From Betaproteobacteria bacterium (GTDB lineage: Bacteria > Bdellovibrionota_B > Oligoflexia > Silvanigrellales > Silvanigrellaceae), in assembly GCA_016868315.1 (NCBI GenBank), contig VGHE01000020.1, positions 1 through 14,891 on the forward strand: a DNA stretch of 14,891 nucleotides, written 5' to 3'. Positions 6,412-10,649 of the stretch are shown piece by piece; the stretch's first letter is position 1; every line of letters begins with the position of its first letter. The position numbers were made by a program, and so were the translations under genes. The notes beneath the pieces were generated by a model. It was not told the DNA's origin and did not search any database. It was given only the letters and a program-made list of their open reading frames with translations.

Positions 6412-7474
6412 AGAAAGATGCAGGAAGTTGTTTCCAGTCGCTCGCATGCCACGGCCTCTGTGAATTGAGCATTCGCCACTTCTCGGGATTCTCTGTGGCT
6501 CTGCGAATCATTGCAGGCAGCTCGTCTTTTAGCTTCCGCACCGGTGTCCAACCCAATTGTTCTTGTGTCGCTGCAAGATCGAATTGATAGTGCTCATCGG
6601 CAAAATCAATCATCCAAGGCTGGTAGAATTCTCTTTTTCTCAACTTCGCTAGAAAGAACGCTCCCCACCGCGCAAGCCATTTGGGAACACGGATTTTTGG
6701 TAATCTGAAGCCAAACGCCTCTCTGTCTGCAATGCAACTAATCTGTTTGTAAGTTGTGGCCTCAGACTCACCCAGCAACAAGCGTCGATGCCGCACCTCA
6801 GATAAAAGCTGCTTTTGAAAGGCAGTACAAAGTTCATCCAAGTGAATGTAGGTGAGACCCTGATTCCCATCGCCCGGGTAGAACCATCGCTGCAATCTGA
6901 AATTCAGATGGCAATCCAAGAAATGATAGAGCGGTACCAGTTCGCAAAAGTCTGTGTAAACGCCAGCAATAACCATCTCCACGTAGGCCGCATTCGCGAG
7001 CTCAGCCCGCATAATATCTTCTGATTCTTTCTTGAAGCGCGGATACTCCCAGCGTGCAACACTCTGCGCACTTGCATCAATCAACGAACCATTTGCAACA
7101 GGTTCGAGGCAGGCCATGCTGCTTGCCTGAATGAAACGGCTCAATTCAGTCTTCAGCTGCAGGTAGCACCGAGCAATCTCGAACAATCCAAGCTTTAATC
7201 GATCGTAGTGTATGGAAGGCTGATTTGAAAAATCATAGTAACCTGCAAGATTCACAAAGCCCTGAATCGGGCGGGGATGTGCATCGAAAAATGCTCGAAT
7301 CGCTCCAGCATCACCCAAATCCACCTTGAAGAAATGAACGTTGCCGCTGCTACTCGCACCCTCTGCAGGCAATTTGATATCAAGCGCTGCAACTTCAAAC
7401 TGCTGAGCCAGTCGCTCCACGAGTGCTGTGCCAATGAGACCCGAACTTCCAGAAACAACAATCCAGGGCTTCAC
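6398..7474 (-). CDS. NAD-dependent epimerase/dehydratase-type extended SDR
   Basis: Cytoplasmic oxidoreductase of 358 residues with the extended short-chain dehydrogenase fold. GSSGLIG (9-15) is the nucleotide-binding glycine motif, Asp32 at the end of the second strand suggests NAD(H) over NADP(H), NLAG at 75-78 is the fourth-strand motif, Ser118/119 and YPRFK (Tyr144, Lys148) form the catalytic set, and GDGNQGLTYIHLDEL (201-215) is the substrate-side motif of nucleotide-sugar epimerases and relatives. The C-terminal block 'PWMIDFADEHYQFDL..QEQLGWTP' is a recognisable ending of one epimerase-like branch. The start is GTG, overlapping the stop of the upstream SDR gene as GTGA (7471-7474), so translation is probably coupled. 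The substrate is not readable from sequence; nucleotide sugar, sterol or carotenoid-like substrates are all possible. Confidence 0.85.
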   Translation of the reverse strand: MKPWIVVSGSSGLIGTALVERLAQQFEVAALDIKLPAEGASSSGNVHFFKVDLGDAGAIRAFFDAHPRPIQGFVNLAGYYDFSNQPSIHYDRLKLGLFEIARCYLQLKTELSRFIQASSMACLEPVANGSLIDASAQSVARWEYPRFKKESEDIMRAELANAAYVEMVIAGVYTDFCELVPLYHFLDCHLNFRLQRWFYPGDGNQGLTYIHLDELCTAFQKQLLSEVRHRRLLLGESEATTYKQISCIADREAFGFRLPKIRVPKWLARWGAFFLAKLRKREFYQPWMIDFADEHYQFDLAATQEQLGWTPVRKLKDELPAMIRRATENPEKWRMLNSQRPWHASDWKQLPASFFTSP

Positions 7475-8286
7475 GATTTTTTCCTTTTTGGCACAATGAA
7501 TGATTGCAGTGAGGTGATGATATTTTGCGTGGTTTCAGGAAAAAGCCTGGTCATTGTGAGAATAGCCTGATTTTCAACGCCATTGGTCTTTGCCATTCCA
7601 GGCTTTTCGAATGTTTTATAAATCAAATCAGCAACACTCTGTGCACTGCGCTTCGGAATCCACGCACTCAGTTTTTCGGTCATTTCCGTTTCAATCAGCC
7701 CAGGAAGAACTGTACTAAATGAAATTCCGGCATGAGCATATTCATGCTCGATACTCTGCCACAGAGCCGCAAGGGCTGCTTTGCTGGCGGCATAGGTTGC
7801 GTTTCCCGGAAAAGAAGTACACGCAGCAAGAGAGCCTATAGCCAAAAAGTGTCCCGACCTCCGCTTTTGCGCCTGCGGCAGAAAGACGTCGAGCATCCAA
7901 GTCGGACTCAAATAATTTAGAGTCATTTCATCCAAGCGATCCGAGGAATTATTCTCTGAAAAATTCTTGTTCGCTGATACTCCGGCATTAAATACCACGG
8001 CCTGAGGACAACCGTGCTCAACCAGAATTTGCTCTGACACGCGTGTGGTTGCGGTTTTGTCGGACAAGTCGCACTCGTACCAATAAGCAGCCAAACCAGA
8101 ACGCTTCAACTGATCCGTAATTGTGATAAGTTTTTGCCCACGGCGCGCAATCCCAATGGCCTTAAATCCTTTCGCTGCAAAGAGCCTGAGCGTTGCCTCG
8201 CCAATGCCGCTGGAGGCTCCCGTCACAACGATACATCCCGCATCCTCAACCCTTTTTTGGCTTCGCGATGCTTTTACTGACCTCAT
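7471..8286 (-). CDS. Classical short-chain dehydrogenase/reductase
   Basis: Cytoplasmic NAD(P)-dependent oxidoreductase of 271 residues, typical for classical SDRs. Motifs in order: TGASSGIG (22-29) for cofactor binding, ARR at 47-49 (basic residues that favour NADP(H)), CDL at 72-74, NAG (100-102), Asn124 in the fourth helix, Ser152, YAASK (Tyr165, Lys169) and LPGLIETEM (194-202). The catalytic tetrad is therefore complete. AGGGG lies 8-12 nt before the ATG at 8286. It is the first gene of a two-gene unit, overlapping the next by 4 bp. The N-terminal ~16 residues before the first strand are an extra basic tail. Substrate unknown. The pair is divergent from the rhodopsin gene across 412 bp, so a retinoid role can be imagined but nothing in the sequence shows it. 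Confidence 0.88.
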   Translation of the reverse strand: MRSVKASRSQKRVEDAGCIVVTGASSGIGEATLRLFAAKGFKAIGIARRGQKLITITDQLKRSGLAAYWYECDLSDKTATTRVSEQILVEHGCPQAVVFNAGVSANKNFSENNSSDRLDEMTLNYLSPTWMLDVFLPQAQKRRSGHFLAIGSLAACTSFPGNATYAASKAALAALWQSIEHEYAHAGISFSTVLPGLIETEMTEKLSAWIPKRSAQSVADLIYKTFEKPGMAKTNGVENQAILTMTRLFPETTQNIITSLQSFIVPKRKKS

Positions 8287-8473
8287 GACCCTACCCCTGA
8301 TTTTGCGCCAGACTGCCCCTGAATTGCATCAGGTAGCGGACTTAAGCTGAAACAACTGAAAATGTGTTCGAGAATATCCAATTTAAACCCAATTATCACT
8401 GCTGTGCTTTTTTTATCTTGGCCTTCAATTACTATGTGCTCATATCTCAGGGTTATTTTCTCCGCTGCAGGAC

Positions 8474-8503
8474 TTGAGTGGAGCAAGCACCCGACGAAAT
8501 AAT
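8474..8503 (+). promoter_or_regulatory. Candidate promoter for the rhodopsin gene
   Basis: TTGAGT (8474-8479) and AATAAT (8498-8503) are 18 bp apart. They match the sigma-70 consensus at four and five of six positions. The site would give a leader of roughly 190 nt, which is long. A weaker alternative near 8550-8575 cannot be excluded. Confidence 0.22.
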
Positions 8504-8687
8504 TTGAGTTCAAGTTTTTGAGTCTCACCCGATTTTACGACACGCAGGTTAACCGAGCGTCAATATTTCTTATTTATTGTCCAAATCCGACGACAAACTC
8601 TTTAGAGACAGGTAGGCTCGAAACGGATGACACCGGATTTTTGAGAGGCAAACAGGCGGATATCAGCAGTAAAGTAGGTTGTTCCTC

Positions 8688-8694
8688 AGGAGGT
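8688..8694 (+). promoter_or_regulatory. Strong Shine-Dalgarno of the rhodopsin gene
   Basis: AGGAGGT is a near-perfect anti-16S match, 4 nt before the ATG at 8699 and 10 nt before an in-frame ATG at 8705. It is among the strongest such sites in the window, pointing to high translation of the rhodopsin. The choice between the two ATGs changes the protein by only two residues. Confidence 0.85.
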
Positions 8695-8698
8695 ATTT

Positions 8699-9454
8699 AT
8701 GGAGATGTTAAGTATTTTCCAGTATTCATTGATATATAATGCGTTCTCTTTTGCGCTTGCTGCGATGGGAGCAGCGACCCTATTTCTTTGGTTTGGACGC
8801 TCTCAGGTTTCAGACCACTATAAAACAGCAGTCACAATTTCTGGATTGGTGTGTGCTATTGCAACATACCACTACCTGAGAATCTTCGAGAGCTGGGAGG
8901 CTGCCTACCAGGTAAAAGATGGCGTTTTGAGCGCCACAGGTGTGGCATTTAATGATGCCTATCGATACGTCGACTGGCTTCTCACAGTGCCTCTCCTGCT
9001 CGTCGAGCTTGTTCTCGTGATGCGCTTGAGCCGCGAAGAAACAGCGAGCAAGGCCAAGAAGTTGGGCTTTGCTGCAGCGCTGATGATTATTCTGGGTTAT
9101 CCGGGAGAAATCGCAGCTGACGTTCCCACAAGAGCACTTTGGGGCACACTCTCTGCACTTCCATTTTTGTATATCATCTGGGAATTGTACCGCGGCCTCG
9201 GCGAATCCATCGAGCGTCAGCCTGCAAATGTGCGTGAACTCATCAAGAAGGCCCGTCTGTTGACCTTGGCCTCCTGGGGCTTTTATCCAATTGTTTTTAT
9301 GGCTCCCTACATCAATATTTCGGGTGGTACGGCTCAAACAACCATTCAAGTGGGATATACAATCGCCGACCTGGTGGCGAAGGCAGTGTTTGGAATTGTG
9401 ATCTGGATGATTGCGGTTCAGAAATCTGAAGCCGAGAAGTCCGGGAATCACTGA
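8699..9454 (+). CDS. Proton-pumping rhodopsin of the xanthorhodopsin/Gloeobacter type
   Basis: Seven-helix inner-membrane retinal protein, 251 residues, light-driven outward proton pump by its residues. In helix C, R89, D92 (proton acceptor), T96 and E103 (donor) form the DTE set within RYVDWLLTVPLLLVELVLV; Leu100 at the spectral-tuning position predicts green absorption. H58 in helix B is the His that pairs with the acceptor Asp. D224 and Schiff-base Lys228 lie in GYTIADLVAKA of helix G. Spacing D92-G149-K228 (57 and 136) equals that of Gloeobacter rhodopsin D121-G178-K257, and H58-D92 (34) equals H87-D121. Gly149 in TRALWG therefore matches the glycine that opens the carotenoid-binding fenestration. 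Helices lie at about 8-32, 42-64, 84-108, 122-137, 145-165, 186-206 and 216-240. No retinal-forming gene (blh) is in the window. Confidence 0.96.
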   Translation: MEMLSIFQYSLIYNAFSFALAAMGAATLFLWFGRSQVSDHYKTAVTISGLVCAIATYHYLRIFESWEAAYQVKDGVLSATGVAFNDAYRYVDWLLTVPLLLVELVLVMRLSREETASKAKKLGFAAALMIILGYPGEIAADVPTRALWGTLSALPFLYIIWELYRGLGESIERQPANVRELIKKARLLTLASWGFYPIVFMAPYINISGGTAQTTIQVGYTIADLVAKAVFGIVIWMIAVQKSEAEKSGNH

Positions 9455-9473
9455 GTTAAGCTCGCCTTCTGAT

Positions 9474-9507
9474 TGCAGTGCATCCGTATCATTGCGGGTG
9501 CGCTGCA
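9474..9507 (+). repeat. Hairpin downstream of the rhodopsin gene
   Basis: GCAGTGCATCC (9475-9485) and GGGTGCGCTGC (9496-9506) pair over 11 bp with two G-U pairs, extended by T9474-A9507, around a 10-nt loop. It starts 20 nt after the rhodopsin stop. A C-rich stretch, not a T-tract, follows. It may mark the 3' end of the rhodopsin mRNA. The two G-U pairs mean that the stem is weaker on the other strand. Confidence 0.4.
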
Positions 9508-9595
9508 GACCCTCCTCCAGCGCGTCATAATTCAGACACGTCTACTCATTCTCGCCCGGGGCGATTCCGAACCTTCGGTAACGGGGGTGGAGCAC

Positions 9596-9949
9596 ATGGA
9601 TGTGCGCGAACGATCGGTTTTGATCATCACTCTGGTGGCCTCAAACGCTGCCCTGGCTTCAGATTTTCATGAAAGTCTGAAGCCAGGCGTTGTTTGCTCA
9701 TCTGACCAAAATCCCTCGAGATTTCAGATTCTGGAAAGCCCAGCATTCGACGGATTTTTCAATATCACCGAAGGTTTATGCAAGGCTTTGCCGATAGAAG
9801 AAGAGTTGGATTCGACTCTGTTCACAGTAGGGCACTGCATGCTCGACGATGGACAGCAGTTCGCCTTCTTATTCGGAGGCTGGCTGAACATGCTGACGGT
9901 GCGTTTCGATGAAAGAGATGAAGCCCAAGATTTGTTTTGTCACGAGTAG
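9596..9949 (+). CDS. Small secreted four-cysteine protein
   Basis: Hypothetical exported protein of 117 residues. The start at ATG 9596 is chosen because it gives a proper signal peptide (MDVRERSVLIITLVASNAALA, with a cleavage-type ALA before SDF); the frame remains open upstream from a TTG at 9473 but that extension has no signal-like character and overlaps the hairpin. GGAG lies at 9589-9592. The mature part has about 96 residues and four Cys (VVCSS, GLCKA, GHCML, LFCHE), enough for two disulfides, which fits a periplasmic or secreted location. No known family recognised. The next lipoprotein gene begins 12 nt later, so the two are probably co-transcribed and may act together. Confidence 0.65.
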   Translation: MDVRERSVLIITLVASNAALASDFHESLKPGVVCSSDQNPSRFQILESPAFDGFFNITEGLCKALPIEEELDSTLFTVGHCMLDDGQQFAFLFGGWLNMLTVRFDERDEAQDLFCHE

Positions 9950-9961
9950 AGGTAGATGAAA

Positions 9962-10576
9962 ATGAACAGGATTCTCTTCATCAATATGATGGCTGCATTT
10001 ACACTCTTTGCTGCCTGCAAAAAGCCCGCGAGCGACGCAGGAGCGGGAACAAATTCTTCAGCAAGCCAGCAGAGCCCTCAGCAGCAACAACAACAAAGGG
10101 GCGAGTTTCCGACGCAATTTGACTTGCAGGAGTTCTATGAAATCACGCGCGCTTCGTATCTCAAAAAGCTGCGAGCGTTTGGTGAAGACGGGTTGAGCCA
10201 GGCTGAGCTTGCATTCATGGCCAAGTTCAACATCAACACAAAGTATGTTGGGCAGATGGTGGACTTGGCAGAAACCATGTTCCAGCTGCTCGAATCAGGC
10301 CGATACGCGCAGAAGCTTCACGGTATTAGCCGCATGGATAAAGTTTCACGTAATGCACCTAAAGGTCTTACCGATAAAGATCTCGAACAATTCTTCCAGC
10401 TTGTGAAAATGGATTATTTCAGGCGCATAACGAAACGGCCGACGCCGGAAATGGACGCGCGTGAAACCAACTTCTACGCACGCGCGAGCGCTAAGTCAGA
10501 AAGCTCACATGCCTCACCCGCCGATGTTCTGCTACTATCCTCAGATCTTTTCGACAAGATTGAGGGTATCAAGTGA
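9962..10576 (+). CDS. Gln-rich helical lipoprotein
   Basis: Predicted lipoprotein of 204 residues. The ATG at 9962 is preferred over the one two codons earlier (9956) because AGAGG (9948-9952) is then 9 nt away instead of 3. The signal peptide ends in lipobox FAAC with Cys19 lipidated and Lys at +2. A Ser/Gln-rich linker with a run of six Gln (encoded by mixed CAG/CAA) follows. The rest looks almost entirely helical and charged: FDLQEFYEITRASYLKKL, then GLSQAELAFMAKFN and MVDLAETMFQLLESG, then DLEQFFQLVKMDYFRR. No Cys beyond the lipidated one. Not recognised as a known family. Likely operon partner of the small secreted protein upstream; convergent with the large gene downstream. Confidence 0.8.
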   Translation: MNRILFINMMAAFTLFAACKKPASDAGAGTNSSASQQSPQQQQQQRGEFPTQFDLQEFYEITRASYLKKLRAFGEDGLSQAELAFMAKFNINTKYVGQMVDLAETMFQLLESGRYAQKLHGISRMDKVSRNAPKGLTDKDLEQFFQLVKMDYFRRITKRPTPEMDARETNFYARASAKSESSHASPADVLLLSSDLFDKIEGIK

Positions 10577-10599
10577 GTCCGTTGAGATGATCTTTTTTT
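10568..10599 (+). terminator. Weak hairpin plus T7 after the lipoprotein
   Basis: ATCAA (10568-10572) can pair with TTGA-g-AT (10582-10588), and a run of seven T follows at 10593-10599. The stem is short and bulged, so only the T-tract makes it terminator-like. It overlaps the last codons of the plus-strand lipoprotein gene and is the only place near a gene end here with a real T-tract. Confidence 0.3.
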
Positions 10600-10607
10600 G
10601 CAGCACA

Positions 10608-10649
10608 TGAGCTTCATGAACTGGGATTTGCCGGATCACATGAAGCTCA
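10608..10649. terminator. Perfect 11-bp inverted repeat at a convergent junction
   Basis: TGAGCTTCATG (10608-10618) and CATGAAGCTCA (10639-10649) are exact inverse copies with a 20-nt spacer. The right arm encodes the final Ser-Phe-Met of the minus-strand protein, with the stop codon in the spacer. The element lies 31 nt after the stop of the plus-strand lipoprotein. On the minus strand it is followed by an A-run, not a T-run. A shared 3'-end structure for both mRNAs is the simplest reading. Confidence 0.5.

Larger units (their letters stand above)
8287..8698. other. Intergenic region between SDR operon and rhodopsin
   Basis: This 412-bp gap lies between divergent genes and should hold promoters for both. 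TTGAGT occurs three times (8474-8479, 8504-8509, 8518-8523). AAATCCG (8583-8589) and CGGATTT (8634-8640) can pair in the rhodopsin leader. On the minus strand a GTG-started frame (8283-8528, 81 codons) ends in an ATGA overlap with the SDR start, but its product has no recognisable feature, so it is not called. No RNA gene or known riboswitch pattern was recognised. Confidence 0.5.

Noticed and set aside
8283-8528. 81-codon GTG-started frame ending in an ATGA overlap with the SDR gene
   Set aside because: The overlap is suggestive, but the product has no signal, domain or clear ribosome-binding site and ends in low-complexity Gly/Ser; too weak to call.
8810-9451. 213-codon open frame antisense to the rhodopsin
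   Set aside because: The plus strand encodes an unmistakable rhodopsin; the antisense product is Cys/His-rich nonsense with no motif.
9473-9595. N-terminal extension of the small secreted protein from a TTG at 9473
   Set aside because: The signal peptide starts at ATG 9596, and the extension overlaps the hairpin after the rhodopsin gene.
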